Notes: generated from the sequence alone by a model not told the origin. 64,000 bases of DNA from Nageia nagi (GCA_050084985.1 JBITNC010000001.1:5022001-5086000), one strand, 5' to 3'. Positions 42,954 through 56,256 are shown, numbered from the stretch's first letter. A program made the numbers and translations.

Positions 42954-43870
42954 TTGATCAACCTAGATCTTCTTATCAACATCAACAACCAAAGAAACAA
43001 AGTAACTTTGGATCACAAAATCCTCAGATATCCTCCCATCACAATTTCACTAATCATATGTGCCACCCAATGTTCCTCAATCAAAGGTGTGCATAAATGT
43101 TCTTCCATATCAATCAATTCTTCCCTTTCCTCTCATGTGATCATGCCAACATATACTCAACCTCAAAATCTTAATCTTTCCCAAGTATATGTTGGTGCAC
43201 AACAAAGAGTATCTACACCTACTCAAAGGTATTTTAAATCATTTCAATAAGTCCAAGACCCAACTCTTAGGAAAAATCAATTTCTTAACCAAGGGTTGCA
43301 AAATCAAATGACTCAAGGGATTGCAAGTCAACCTTATCATGTACCACAAGTAAATTTTACCCGTAATCAACCAACTTATCAACCTTATGGGAAAACTCAA
43401 GCACCTATCTATGACCAAGGTAAAACCTCTCAAGTAATACCACCTTATAAACCTTCCAACAACAATGATGAAATATTAAATAAGTTGCATGATATGGAAC
43501 AAAGGCTTAATTATCAAGAAAAGATAAGATTATCTTATGGATCGATTTGTAATGAACCAATCCAACTATTGATTCCTATTAAAGATTTCCCTTATAAGTT
43601 TGAGGTTCCTAAGATGGACAAGTTCAAGGGAAAGGAAAATCCTAGAGAATATCTAAGGAAATTCAAGTATGCATGTTATATCATAGCAAATGATGATATT
43701 CTCATGTTAAGAATGTTACCTATGATTCTTGCAGGACAAGCATTGGATTGCTATAACAACCTTCCATAACATAGCACCTTTTCTTTTAAGCAATTAGAAA
43801 ATTAATTTTTGGATCATTTTGGAATCAACATTAGGAAGAGGGCTTCCATCAGGTTCTAGGTCTCAATCTT
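42954..43870 (+). pseudogene. Tat-like gypsy gag
   Basis: Open frames 42954-43250 and 43296-43769 are separated by one stop. The first is Gln/Ser/Asn-rich (QPQNLNLSQVYVGAQQRV). The second ends with the gag core: FEVPKMDKFKGKENPREYLRK, then FKYACYIIANDDILMLRMLP and LAGQALDCYNNLP. This matches the plant gypsy gag pattern kFxGxxdPxxhLxxF...Ltg.AldWy, with Trp changed to Cys. After 43770 it reads LDHFGINIRKRAS in another frame. Confidence 0.8.
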
Positions 43871-44990
43871 GTAAGATTAATCCTAATCAACCTCCATCTT
43901 ATACTTAAGTGCCCCCACCAAATAATCTATATTCTTCATCATGCATGACTTCCCAACCATCTCAAGAGGAATGTCATGACTCTCCTCAATTCGATCAAGT
44001 CACTTAGGATCAAGATCAAGATAATGATAGTCTAAATCTTATCACATTTTGGTAAAATATGCAAACCTTGACATGGGGGAATATCAAATTCAAGATTTAT
44101 CATTCAACATAAAATCCATAAAAGATTTTGGTAGGCCTAAGGATTATCCTTTGGCCATTGGATCCATCGTTTCTCTAGGCCATATTCCTAAGCAATATGT
44201 CTTTGTCTATGAAGCATTGACTCACCATATGATATACCTTTTAAACATTATTTGAAGGAAACAAATTATGTTAATATTGATTATTTGTCTTATCCTGATT
44301 TTCTTCGATGATATTTTGCTCATTATAAATGGAAAGGATATGGCCTCGGTAAGTATGAACAAGGAAAAATGTATGCTTTTTCAAATCCTTTTTCAATTAT
44401 TCCATGACAAATGAGGCATAGGGTTTAAAGGACCTAAGTATCAAGCTTTTGAAGAATAATTTGCTAATCTTAATCTTCTTGATCAATCTTTCGATGATGT
44501 GGATATTGAATTCTATTTTTGCCCATCTAGTCCATCATTGTCAGAATGTTCTATTCCCTTAGAATTCTTTTATAAATCATCATCAATATGGTTTCTATCA
44601 ATTAAATAGACCTCCTTTATCATCCCCTTTATGGTGATTCTTATACTATTGTTGATCTTGAATCCATAGATTTCTCATCTCCATCATTAATATATTTATC
44701 ACTGAGGGACTTTTATTTTCCCTCTCACATTTTGCAAGGTGAAGCATCATCATCTAGTCTCATGTTTCATATATCTGATCCCAATGAAGATTATTATCAA
44801 TACCTTCCCATTTTAAAATAACTTGAAGATGGATCTCACATGCATATCAGTGGCCTAGTATTAATAGATAGTAGTGATGATCCCAAGAATCCCAAGATCA
44901 TCTATGTAGGTGATATCTTAATTGAATCTAAAAAGGACCAAGCAAGAGCTATTTTTATAGAGTATCACAAGCTCTTTTCTTTTAATTATG
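43871..44990 (+). pseudogene. Tat-like gypsy gag-pol linker, decayed
   Basis: Short open pieces such as 44049-44255 (MVKYANLDMGEYQIQDL) correspond to the linker seen in gypsy-4 on the minus strand. Near 44820-45005 it reads HISGLVLIDSSDDPKNPKIIY and VGDILIESKKDQARAIFIEY, the typical lead-in to gypsy RT. No protease DSG motif could be placed. Confidence 0.6.
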
Positions 44991-45960
44991 GTGATATGTC
45001 AGATTAGATCCTAATCTTATTGTGCATTTCATCATCAACTATCTTGATACCAAGCCCATTAAGCAAAAACTTAGAAAAGTCAATCCTTCACAATCTCTCC
45101 TAATCAAGGATGATATTCAAAAGCTTTTGAAGGATCATTTCATCAAGCCTATCGACTACCCCAAGTGGGTATCCAATTTGATTCCTATTAATAAGCCTAA
45201 TGGTCAAATTCATATTTGTACAAATTTTTGAGATCTTAATAAGGCATGTCCTAAGGATGACTTTCCTTTACCCAATATTGATATCTTAGTCAAAAACACA
45301 ATAGGGTATGAGATGTTATCTCTTATGGATGATTTTTCTAGCTTTAATCAAATTTGGGTCAACATGAAAGATCAACATAAAACATCCTTTACCACCCCTT
45401 TGGGTACTTATTGCTATAGAGTCATGCCCTTTGGGCTCAAGCTTATTGGTAAAACTTATTAGAGATATATGACCTATATTTTCCATGACATGATGCATGA
45501 CATAGTGTAAGATTATGTTGATGATCTCTTGATCAAGTCAAAAATAATGGAAGAATATTGGGAAGTTCTTAAGGTGGTCTTACATCATCTTCTTAAGAAT
45601 AATATTAAGTTGAATCCTAAGAAGTATCTTTGGTGTTACGTAAGCTAAGCTCTTAGGTTTTATCATGTCTAATCATGGTATCGCGATATATCCTAAGAAG
45701 GTAAAAGCTATTGCAGACATGCCTCCTTCTCATAATGTTATAACCTTGAGATGTATTCAAGGTAAGATCCAAGCCATTAAATGGTTCATAGCCTAACTCT
45801 CGAACAAGTGTATAACTTTCAATGAGCTTTTGAAGAAAGGTATCATGTTTAAGTGGAATGAGAAGTTCCAACAAGCTTTTGATGACATCAAGAAGTATCT
45901 CATCACTCCTCTAGTCTTAATCCCCCTAGGGATGGTACCCCTTTTCACCTTTATCTTTCA
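44990..45960 (+). pseudogene. Tat-like gypsy reverse transcriptase and first RNase H start
   Basis: Motifs in order: KQKLRKVNPSQSLLIKDDIQK, PKWVSNLIPINKPNGQIHICT, DLNKACPKDDFPLPNIDILV, LMDDFSSFNQI, TTPLGTYCYRVMPFGLK and DYVDDLLIKSK (catalytic YVDD present near 45515), then KLNPKKYLWCYV. Stops fall at about 45229, 45462 and 45508, among others. From about 45830, KWNEKFQQAFDDIKKYLITPL marks the first RNase H-like domain, which then decays. Confidence 0.9.
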
Positions 45961-46433
45961 ACCACTAATTTTTCTCTAAGATTCATGATCACCTAAAATA
46001 ATGATCAAGGAAAAAAGTAAGTAATCTATTACCTTAGTTGTAATGTTATCGACTATAAGATCAAGTATATATACATGGAGAATGTTTATCTCATCATAGT
46101 CATTGTAGCCAAGGAATTACATCATTATATGCTTAATCATATGACATACGTGAATTTCTCTCATTGATCTACTCAAGTATATGATGAGAAAAAACTATCA
46201 TAACTATATAACCTCTAAGTGGCTTACGTTTGTGTCCTTATTTTGCCTCAAGTTCATTAGTCAAAATTTTATCAAAGCTCAAGTTATAGTGGATTAGCTA
46301 GCTAAATCACTATTGCAAGACACATCTCCTCTTGACATCAATCTTCCTAATGAGAACATCTTTAAGATTGACTAAGAAGAGGAATTTGTGGACACGCATG
46401 AAGACTTTTTCGTGACCATGTATTTTGATAGAT

Positions 46434-46802
46434 TAAAGTGTGAGAAAGGGGGGAGGTGTTGGATTAGTCTTACTCAAACCTCAAGGTGTCCATATACCCT
46501 AATCCTTTAAGTTAGCTTTTCCTTGTACTAACAATATTATTAAATATGAAGCCTTGAACCTAGGACTCAAGGATGTCATTAATCTTAAATTTGAGAGACT
46601 CATGATCTATAGTAATTCCTTTTTAGTTGTTAATCAAATCCTTGGTGTGTATCAATATCATAATGAGCTCCTTAAGTACTATAGGGATGTCATCCTTAAG
46701 TTGTTAAAGAGGTTCAAAGCATGTAAGATTGAAGCCTCTCCTAGATCATCTAATAGGTTTGTGGATACCATGGCTTCTTCAAAGGTCACTTATTCCACCT
46801 AA
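46434..46802 (+). pseudogene. Plant-type second RNase H (RVT_3-like)
   Basis: Reads GGVGLVLLKPQGVHIP, SFKLAFPCTNNIIKYEALNLG, then LKDVINLKFERLMIYSNSFLV and RSSNRFVDTMASSKV. The pattern FxFPCTNNxxEYEALxxGL and DSqLVxNQ is that of the second RNase H of Tat elements, with Asp of DSqLV changed to Asn. The open frame is 46554-46802. Confidence 0.8.
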
Positions 46803-46979
46803 AACTCATCAATAAATTCAACATGTGGAATATGTGACCATTAAATAATCATTCCTTAATTCATATTTTCCATCCCATATTTATGAAGCTAGTATCAATG
46901 ATCCCATGGTTGAGTCTAGAGACTTGTGGTACAAGCAACATCCTAATTTCCTCAAGTGGAATGCTCTCCCTTCTGACAT

Positions 46980-48190
46980 ATCCTTTAGTGAGAAGAAAAT
47001 ATTCAAACATAGAGCCACTCATTATGCCCTTTTAGGATATGTACTTTAGAAGTGATCACATGATGGCATTCTCCTAAGATGTCTATAACATTATGATCAA
47101 CAAATTATCATATCTAATTGTCATGATGGCATTTTTTATGTCCACTTTAATGGTGTTTCCATTGCTAAGTCTATCCTATGAATGGGTTATTATTGGCCCA
47201 CTATGGAATACAATTTCAATGTGTATGTAAAAAAATTTATCAAGTATCAACAACATGCCAATCTCCAACATTTGTCTCCTTAACCTTTGCAACCTATCCA
47301 AGCCATGTGGCCTTTCACCCCATGCGATTTTGATCTTGTAGGATAGTTATTTACTCCCTCATTTGGTGGTCATAAGTTTATTATTACTATCACATAGTAC
47401 CTTACCAAGTGGGTAGAGAAAATTTTGTTAGTCTCTACTATGGGTCCTAATATTGCATCATTCTTAAGACTCATATCATATGTTGATTCAAAATCCTTGA
47501 TCGAATCATTATAGATAATGATAATAACTTTAAGAATCAACATGTGAGGATAATGTGTAATTTATACCACATCAAATAATTATTCTCCACTCCCTAATAC
47601 CCATAAGTTAATGGTGAATTTGAAGAATCTAATAACACTATTGTTATCATTATCAAGAACATGGTCAATGATAACCATATAAATTTGCATGAGTGTCTAC
47701 CCTATGCTCTATGGGCCTATTACATGTGTAGTGCACTAGTATGAGAATGCCCATAGGAGCTACCCCCTTTTTCATTATCTAAGTTTATGAGGCATTTATG
47801 CCTCTTAAGTTAGATATCCCTTCTTTGCAAATATCTCTTCAGGATATTATCCCTAATAAGAATCTCATCGAGCTAGACTAGATCAACTTACTCTCCTAGA
47901 TGAGAGATGCATCAATACAATCGAACATTATAAAGTGTATCAAGAACATATCAGGAGAGCTTTCAACAAGAAATTAAAACCTTATGAGTTTCAAGTCGAT
48001 GACCTAATCCTTAAAGAGAATCAACAATAATCCCATCTAAAACACCCTCTTAGGGATAAGTTTGCTCCTAACTGGTTAGGCCCCTACATCGTTAAGAGAA
48101 AAGCTAATATGAGTGTGTACCATCTCACAAATATGCAAATATGGGAAGATCTTGAACTAATAAATATCATTCATCTTCATCCTTTCCATT
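46980..48190 (+). pseudogene. Tat-like gypsy integrase, decayed
   Basis: From about 47040: ILLRCLYHYDQQIIISNCHDG, then GYYWPTMEYNFNVYVKK and CDFDLVG near 47325. The core is scattered over frames (FLRLISYVDSKSLIES), and the C-terminal domain is clear at 47930-48130: YQEHIRRAFNKKLKPYEFQVD, DLILKENQQ, FAPNWLGPYIVKR. The end matches the usual gypsy integrase tail (KFxPNWxGPYIV). Confidence 0.8.
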
Positions 48191-48239
48191 CTCTATCTCA
48201 TCTATACTTCTTCTTTCTTATGTCATTCTTGTCAATCTA

Positions 48240-50830
48240 GTCATTTTACTTTGGGTTATTTGACATCTCATCTTGAACCTTTTCATCCTATCATTCACGC
48301 TAAGTCATAGGTGGCACCTTATGTGTAGGTGTTTGTTTATAGCTTATGCAGTTTTTATCATTTTTCCTTCTTCACCACTTTCTCTTGTTTTCAGTATATC
48401 ATCAAGAGTTGATACTAGAGCCTACAACTACCTCTCTTTTCATGGTCGTACACACGTGGGCATTGCAGGGTAGGATAGTAGTCACTCATCTACCAACCAT
48501 CATGTGTCATATTTTTCACCATTTATGAATTATTATCACTTGAATTATTCATATTTTTTGGTATCACTCTTGATCCTCCTATAGGTTTGGATCAATGGAC
48601 ATTTTCTCTTGCATCCCCAATAGAGTAAGAAAAATCTTGAACATGCGTGGAAGTTGATCCCAAAATTACCTAGATGAACCAAGTCTTAATTTCATTTATT
48701 AATTGATTAATAGCATCTTAGTATGTTTATTCATGTATCATATCATACAACATTATTTGTGGATCCCTATGAGGATGTGACCACTTGGGTCATAGCCATT
48801 CCATTAGGTTTCCTTAAATCAGTCCCTAGAGATTAATCATAAGTTGTGACTATCATGGTTTCTAAGAGATACCCTTCTATTGATGATAACTTGATAACAT
48901 GTCTTAACATCCTTTGATGAAAATTCCATCTTTGTTTGCAAGCAATTTTTGATCACTTTTTCTTAGATGTATTTTATCAAGATTGTCTTTATTTTCAGTT
49001 ATTATATATTTTTCATCTCTTGTATTATGTCTTTTTATACTTTATGTTCATTTTGACCATTTCATCCATTTTGATCATTTTGTCAAATGTTTAACTTTAC
49101 CTTTTTTAATATAATCCCATCTCAGTATGTGTATCCATTGCATGGTCCTAACTCATTATTTTATAAAAAATGATCTTGTATATTCTTATCATGTCATTGT
49201 ATGTCATTCCTATCAATTTCATGTGATTTCAAAATCATTTATTATCATTTTTAATTTTAGGGATAAAGGTCCTGAAATTTGCCTCCTATCAAAGTTGCCT
49301 TTCATTTCAAATTTTTGAAAATATCAAATTAAGTATGATTATCATTTCATTTTTTTTAACATGTCTTTGATATACCGACATACATTATAAAAAGTTTCAG
49401 GTTCATATCGTGTCATTTGACATATTTTCAAATACTAGACCTTGAGTCACTTTTCACAACACCCTTTCAATGACCACTAAAAGTTGTTGCAATATCGTAA
49501 GTTATCTTTGGTTTTGGCTTCGTAAATTGATCAAACAGACTCCATTTTTTGAGTTATTTTTTTTCTACGTTTAGATTGAACTACCTACTATCATGTTTGT
49601 TTGATCATTCAACATGACAATTGCTTATTATATCTTATTGAATCTCACATTTTTAAATTTTTTTAACTTATTTGAAGTTATAAAAAATTGTTTTAGCTTG
49701 TCTATGATCGAATTTTTGTCTTGATTTCTATGTTGAATTTTTTATTATCATTCTTCTCATCATCATTATTATCTATTATTATGTCTTTTGTGTCATTCTT
49801 ATTTTATATTTATTAACTTTGTATATATCGTTTTGTCTTTAAGCCTTTCATCTTTTGGAACATTTATGCTTATTTTTCTTTTAATTATGATCATCTTATC
49901 ATTTCCATAGTTGGTTTAGTCAATTTTGATCTATCATTTTATATTCTTATCTTATTATTTTATTGATACATTTATCATTTGTTTGGTCCATCTTTAGTTT
50001 ATCTTTTTATTATCTTTTCAATCATTTGTCATCTATTTTAATGAATCCTTTTATCACACAGGTGTAAAATAGTTATTTATTATGTTGTTTGTGTAATTGT
50101 GATTGCTACACATGTATATTCATTTCACAATCTATATGCAACATATATCTATAAACATATATTAGTAACATTCATCATGATATATTATCAAACCATGTAT
50201 ACATAACATTGTTAAAGCTCATCATGAATGAACTATACATAACATATCTCAAACATGTTAATACCAAAAATCCAATAAGCATGTATGTGTACACATCAAA
50301 CATCATCATAGATCAATTGTACATCCTAAATATATCAATATCAAAAACCATTCAAGTATGTTTACATGTCATATATCATACATCAATTATCATATAAATA
50401 TCAATCTCAAAATCATAAACCATATGTGTGCATATCAAACATCATAATCAGTTATAAATATTTTGTATACCCCTACCATCACCCATCTATAAAACTCTCT
50501 AATAACTATAATCAAACATCGATATATGTCAAATATCATCATAATCAAAACATATCATAACCCAAAAATATCATATTCATAATATATATCAAAATTCATA
50601 GCATGCTAACATCACATAATCATCAATATATCATAACTATCTAGTATCAATGTTCATCAAAATATCATATAACAAGTGTTAAATATCTATAATAATATCC
50701 ATATACATTGAATTTCCATCATCGATCAAAAATACATCAAAACACTTCATAAATACATCATGTGTATATTCAAATATATTATCCACTATCACATAATCCT
50801 CATTTATCATCATAACTCCTACTTGGAACC
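48240..50830. other. 3' untranslated region of the Tat-like element
   Basis: No credible gene. 48240-50050 is T-rich; about 50110-50830 becomes A/C-rich with very little G, full of catat and atcaa phrases. The short ORFs in it (50209-50560) are composition artefacts. Confidence 0.5.
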
Positions 50831-50849
50831 CTTTATTGAGGTAGTCCAA

Positions 50850-52600
50850 ACCTCATCCCCATCCTTTCCAGCTACCCTTGATGGGTTTTCCTCCTTGTCT
50901 CTCCTTGATGGTAGCAATAGTGTGTGAAACACACTAACTGTTGATGTAATTTCTTGATCCACTACTCAATATCTAAATCAAGGGAGTCTTGCTCTTCTAT
51001 GAAGTAGTTGTGTGTGAGTGACATTAGCTCCTCGACCCTAAATGCCCACTATCTAAAGGATTTTCTGATAAGATCATTGCATCTAGCTATTGTGTCTATT
51101 ATTATATTGCTCTGGTAACATCCAACCTATATCCTACTATCACCCCCTCTAGTGTTATCTACACCTCTCCCCTCTAACTACACCCTTTACAAAGGTCTCT
51201 CCCTCTTGTTGTGCTTGTAGCATGTCTTACTCCTTGATGGGACTTGCTAGTGTCCATACCATACACAACATATCTTGTTGTGCTACTTGTAAGAAGTTTG
51301 CTAAGGATTTTAGCTCTACCCTCACTATATCACATTCTTGAATGGAAACATATCTCTCTTGGGTCCTCTCAACTAGTATCTCATCATATCCCCAATCCTC
51401 TTACCAAGCCATCTCTATCCACCATAAGATGTGCAAATATCCTTACTCCAAGGGTAGCTCATCTCCCAAATCCTCCTCCTTGGCACTCCCCTCTCATCCT
51501 CATCCTCTATCATATGCTCTGGTGCAGCCTTCTCCTTTTCCACCTTAGGATGTAACCCTATGGGATCTATCCTCCCTCCATAAATCCTCCTCTCCCCCTA
51601 TGAGGCACACCATGCATCAAATATAAGTGTAGTTCCCACATCATTTACATCTAGATCCTACAAAGCCTCATTCGAGGCATCATCAGGTGTATACCTCCTC
51701 CTCTACCTTTCCACCTCAATATCCACCAATTGATATAGCATTAGCTTGGGAGGTATATCCTAGATGATGTCAAATTGCCTTGTCACTTGCTCATATCTGA
51801 ATAACTCTACATATTGTGCCCTCTTCTCATGCACATTGTTAGGCATATGGTAGCTCTCGACCTGTCATTCAAGGGTCTTCATCAAATAAAGTAATAAAGT
51901 ACATATTATGTGGTAGTTTGTAGGGGAATACTAATTTTATATGCTCCCATGCCCACACCTACAATAGCAAGGATGTCCTCAAGCCCACACAAACTCTTTT
52001 CTTATCTATAAAATATCGATATATTTTCCATAATAAGATAGTCCCCCACATGAAGATAGTTTTATGCTCCACCATATTGACCATGAAACCTAATATGTTT
52101 CATAAAAATATATTCCTTGAGGTATTTAGTAGAACATAGGTGTATATTAGGATGATAATTAACCATCACTACCATCTTGTTGATCATCCCTACATCGAAT
52201 AATATCTTGTAGTCTATGCCTTCATATTGGATGTTGACTCTCTCCCAACCATCTCTGATCACCTTATGCATAACCACCCCCTTGGAGGGAGCCTCAATGA
52301 ACATCTTCCCCTCAATGGGCATTCATAGAATTCTATATATGTCCCCTAATGTGCTAGTCATTTTCCCTATCAAGAAATGGAAGGTGTTACAGTTGGAATC
52401 TTAACCCTCCACCAATGTTGAGATATATGCATATCAACATGGATCTTATGCATCCTTTCTACCTTGGTGAATCCAATGGCCTCTAACCATGCCCAGTATT
52501 CCTGATCTAGAGCTTGGCATATAGTCTTGAAGATCGGCCTAAATTTATGCCAAAGTTTAATTTGGTATAAGTTCAAGCTTTCATGTTAGTTTTATGATCA
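50850..52600 (-). pseudogene. Antisense accessory ORF, plant-mobile-domain-like, decayed
   Basis: On the minus strand the pieces 52576-52370 and 52322-52062 read CQALDQEYWAWLEAIGFTKVE, MTSTLGDIYRILWMPIEGK and YKILFDVGMINKMV, continuing with YLHVGDYLIMENISIFYR and LCGLEDILAIVGVGM. The phrase TxTLxDIxRILxxPIxG resembles the start of the plant mobile domain found in many plant transposons. Below 51800 it turns Arg/Asp-rich and loses frame. Its position between integrase and the 3' end, in antisense, is the one known for accessory ORFs of Tat elements such as Grande. Family call is tentative. Confidence 0.45.
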
Positions 52601-52752
52601 TAAAATCAAGAATTTCTCTTCCTAATAAAATTCAATCCTAATATATTGTGATCTTATATATTATCATTATATATCCTATTCTCTTGAATCATATGTTTTT
52701 TTATCTAACCTATGTTAATTTCTATCTATCATATTTTCACTTTAGCCTACAT

Positions 52753-53368
52753 TATAGTCCTGAAATAATGTAATTAACTATTTATGGGGGTTAATTAATG
52801 CACTACTAGTTTACTTGTTTCTTATTGATGCATATATCTAAAATATGGCAATAATGCATAATAGAAAGATACTTGTATTTAATTATACCGCATGTTCATT
52901 CTATAAAGAGAAACATACATAAAAGATAAGTATACATTCATTTGATTGCATGTCATTGGCATCCTATATTTGACACACTGTTGAAAGCTTAAGATAAGCA
53001 TTAATATAATATATGCAACAAAGAATGTAGCGACGAGTGAATGAAAGAATCATCAAATACCAAACATAAGATATAACTTATGAATAATATTTGTGCATAA
53101 CAGAGTGATGTATCATGTGCTAGAATCTCTCTTGAGTCCTCCTCATATTTATTTTCTCGTAAGGTTTAAGGTCATCAATTGATGCCTTTATATATGATAC
53201 AAGTTTACTTGACTTTGATCTTTTTGACCACTTTTACATACCATGAGGGTCCACTATTCCTATCATATAGCTTTATCATGACTTAGGGTATTATCTTAAC
53301 CCCTTTTTACATAATACATCATTGAGGCTCTAAAATGAATTATTATAATTCATTTTTAGGCATCTACA
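52753..53368 (-). repeat. gypsy-4 3' LTR
   Basis: 616 bp; aligns base for base with 57806-58429 with few differences (for example ggtaattcat region, and an 8-bp aaataaat insertion in the other). One terminal base has changed (tatagtcc for tgtagtcc). Confidence 0.92.
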
Positions 53369-53405
53369 TTTACCCCTCTTTGGATATGTGATTGAAGAAA
53401 TGAAA

Positions 53406-53843
53406 TTACATGTCAAAGAAGAAATGTAGAAGAAAAAAATTTGAGAACTTTGAACTCTTTATTGTAATGTCCCTTGTTGTTGTTGATGATGATGAGGGTC
53501 CCTTGCTACCCCCTTTTGACTTGGATGCCATAGGAAAGGTCCTTGAATGGTGCAACCAAGAAAAAATATGATGAAGAGTCTCTCTCCAAGAATGATTTTG
53601 TGTAGATGATGGAAATAACTGTGCTATCAGGTAGTTGTATGGTCCCATATCCAATTTTGGAGATGGAAGATGTGTTTTTGCCCCTTGTACTACTTCAACC
53701 ATGAATCTGGTTGTTCTATTATTTCTTATACTTAATATCCATTCATACTTACATCCATGCTTTGAAACAGAGAGGATTTGCTTTGACTGAGATGAAATAA
53801 TGATGAAATGGACATTGCTGGTGGTGTAGGGAACAATGTGCAC
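53406..53843 (-). CDS. 145-codon minus-strand ORF near the gypsy-4 3' end
   Basis: Starts MHIVPYTTSNVHFIIISSQSK; contains KHGCKYEWILSIRNNRTTRF and a Ser-rich SKSKGGSKGPSSSSTT near its end. Not recognised. It sits between the repeat array and the purine tract, where an accessory gene could be, but length alone does not prove it is coding. Confidence 0.25.
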   Translation of the reverse strand: MHIVPYTTSNVHFIIISSQSKQILSVSKHGCKYEWILSIRNNRTTRFMVEVVQGAKTHLPSPKLDMGPYNYLIAQLFPSSTQNHSWRETLHHIFSWLHHSRTFPMASKSKGGSKGPSSSSTTTRDITIKSSKFSNFFLLHFFFDM

Positions 53844-53924
53844 ATCATTGATGGTTTGGAATTCTATAATTTTTCTTTTACTCTTCAGAATGTAGAAACC
53901 TACGATGAAATGTTAGTCATAAAA

Positions 53925-54490
53925 ATATGGTGGATGCATAATGAGTTGCATCTTCCACTGATGATGAATCAATATCAATAACCTACTTATGACTGCATCA
54001 TCAATTTATCTGTTAAGTGAGTGAACTCTCACTAGCCATGTTGTTGGTCATCGATGATCATATGTTTTATGTATATGATTTGAATACAGTATGCTTTGGA
54101 TTGGTTCAAATAAAAAACCATGTGGATACAAAGTAAGTTGTATCATCCATTAATGATGAGTAATTGTCAACAACTTGCTCATGGTTGTATCGTTGATTTA
54201 CTTTTAAGTGAGTGAACTCTCACTAGTCGTGTCATTGGCCATCAGTGATCATATGTTTTATGTCCATGATCTGAAGATAGTATGCTTTGGATTGGTTCAA
54301 AGAAAAAGCCATGTGGATACACAATAAGTTGCATCATCCATTGATGATGAGTCATTGTCAAAAACTTGCTTATGATTGTATCACCAGTTTACTTTTAAGT
54401 GAGTGAACTCTCACTAGTCATATTGTTGGCTATTGGTGATCATACATTTTATGTCTATGATCCGAATATATTGGACTATTTCTTTTTTTT
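53925..54490 (-). repeat. 191-bp tandem array, about three copies, inside gypsy-4
   Basis: gagtgaactctcactag recurs at 54019, 54210 and 54401, exactly 191 bp apart. Each unit also carries atgtggatac (or variant), atgatgagt and gatcatatgttttatg. The copies are mutually diverged by roughly one base in ten. Confidence 0.93.
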
Positions 54491-55536
54491 TCACACCATT
54501 GGCATCATGCTAATAGCTATCTATGTTGCTGACAACATATAAATCCTTGAATTTTGTCAAAATAAATTTTTTTTATCTTCTATTGGTCAATATCTACTTA
54601 TTCATCATACTTTCAATTGAATATGAAATTGCCCCTAGCTAATGCTTAAAAAGGGGGTAAGGGAAGCCAACTTGTCACATGCATGAAGCGTGCCACAACC
54701 CAAATCCATCACATCACCATTTGGGTAACATTCATGAATCAGTAACAAATGGAAAAGAATAGTGTTGTTTAGATCTATGAGAAATGTAGCACAGAATGCA
54801 TAGTAATTCTAGAAGGGGAGATAATACTTCTCATGTTCCTTTATTTTGCATTTTTTTTATGATCATCATTTTTTTTGTACACCACTAGTGGCCTGCTTGT
54901 CGTGCACGTCACTAGCATCATGGGACATTTTATGTTTTTCAAAAAAATAAAAGTTTGTGTGCCCTTGCTCATGAATTCTATGTTTTATAGGGCATGGCAT
55001 TATCATTTCTAAGAATAAAAACATTTAACATGGATGGAATTGAATGTATTTGGTTCATCATATTCAATTGTATCTAATGGTTGAAGCTGCAATACTTCAT
55101 GAAAATTTACCTCTTAACCAAAATAAGCATATTCATTAAGTATATAAGTTGATTTTCATTTCTCATTAGATTTGGGCAATTCTGAATGTGCCCCTAAGTA
55201 TTTAAGAAGATCATCATCAATACTAAAACAATCAAACTCAAGAAGTATAGAATCATTAATCCATGTATCTTCATCAATATCATCTAATGACTCTATTAGA
55301 TTGCATTCTTTAACAAACTTAAATGGGACCCCATTTCTATTTTATTTATCTATTATTACCCAAGCTTGTTTTGGTCATTTGAGCCTTATAGATATTAAGG
55401 AAAGCAAGCATTCCTAGTTCAGATTTTCCTAAACCCCCCCTTTGTATTTGCAAGTTTGAACCATGTATTTATAAACAAAAGAAGAGGGAAATATCTTACC
55501 CAATTTAGAGGATGAAGGTATGTCCATTGAAGCAAT

Positions 55537-56256
55537 CTATTTTGACTTGTCAGCTTTAACAGAGGAAGATTGATCACTGTTTCCATCATTTTCATGTGGT
55601 TGGTAGCCTACTAGTAGAATGGTATGCCATTGATAGCCCTCAATGGCTAACATCTTAGGCCATCCTAAGTCTTTTATAGATGCAAATAGGTCTGTGTCTT
55701 CGATTCTATAGGTTCCCATACCTATCTCCATAATCTTCATATGTGTTTTTGTATTTACCTTTGGTGTAGGGCATTCCAAGGGCTCTATCTCATATCATGG
55801 CAGTAACATGGTAAATTACTCAAGATCAGCAATATTGCATAGTGCATATGGATCAAGATCTCCCATGACTGTATGCACCTCACCTTGGAATTCAAACTTT
55901 AACCTACCATGTAGTGTGGAAGGGACTGCATCCATATCATGAATCTAAGGTCTCCCCAAAAGCATGTTATATGATAATTTGGAATCTATAACCTGGAATT
56001 TTGCTACTATAATCTTAATACCTATGGTAATCATGATTGTTGATATTCCTAAAGGTTTCTTTGATGAGCTATCATAAACCCTAATCTTGAAAGTAGCTTC
56101 TTCTAAAGGAGGAATCTCAAGACCTTTCTCTTGCAATCGTATCAAAAAATGATTAGAGCAAACATTTACGATTGATCCATTATCTACCATTGTTTGTTTG
56201 ACTTCCCATACATCAACCATATGTGTGATATACAAAGTTGAACATTCATTTAACAA
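55537..56256 (-). pseudogene. gypsy-4 aspartic protease and following linker
   Basis: Minus frame 56256-55945: VKQTMVDNGSIVNVCSNHFLI, then YDSSSKKPLGISTIMITIGIK and SKLSYNMLLGRPWIHDMDAVP. This is the plant gypsy protease pattern VDxGSsxNV...YDsS...G...SYNxLLGRPWIH; the catalytic DSG is DNG. A stop at about 55945 is followed in frame by TLHGRLKFEFQGEVHTVMG. The linker (55779-55537) reads MGTYRIEDTDLFASIKDLGWP. Confidence 0.85.

Noticed and set aside
51244-51555. 103-codon + strand ORF rich in Leu/Ser/Pro
   Set aside because: It lies opposite the antisense accessory ORF region and looks like its complement.
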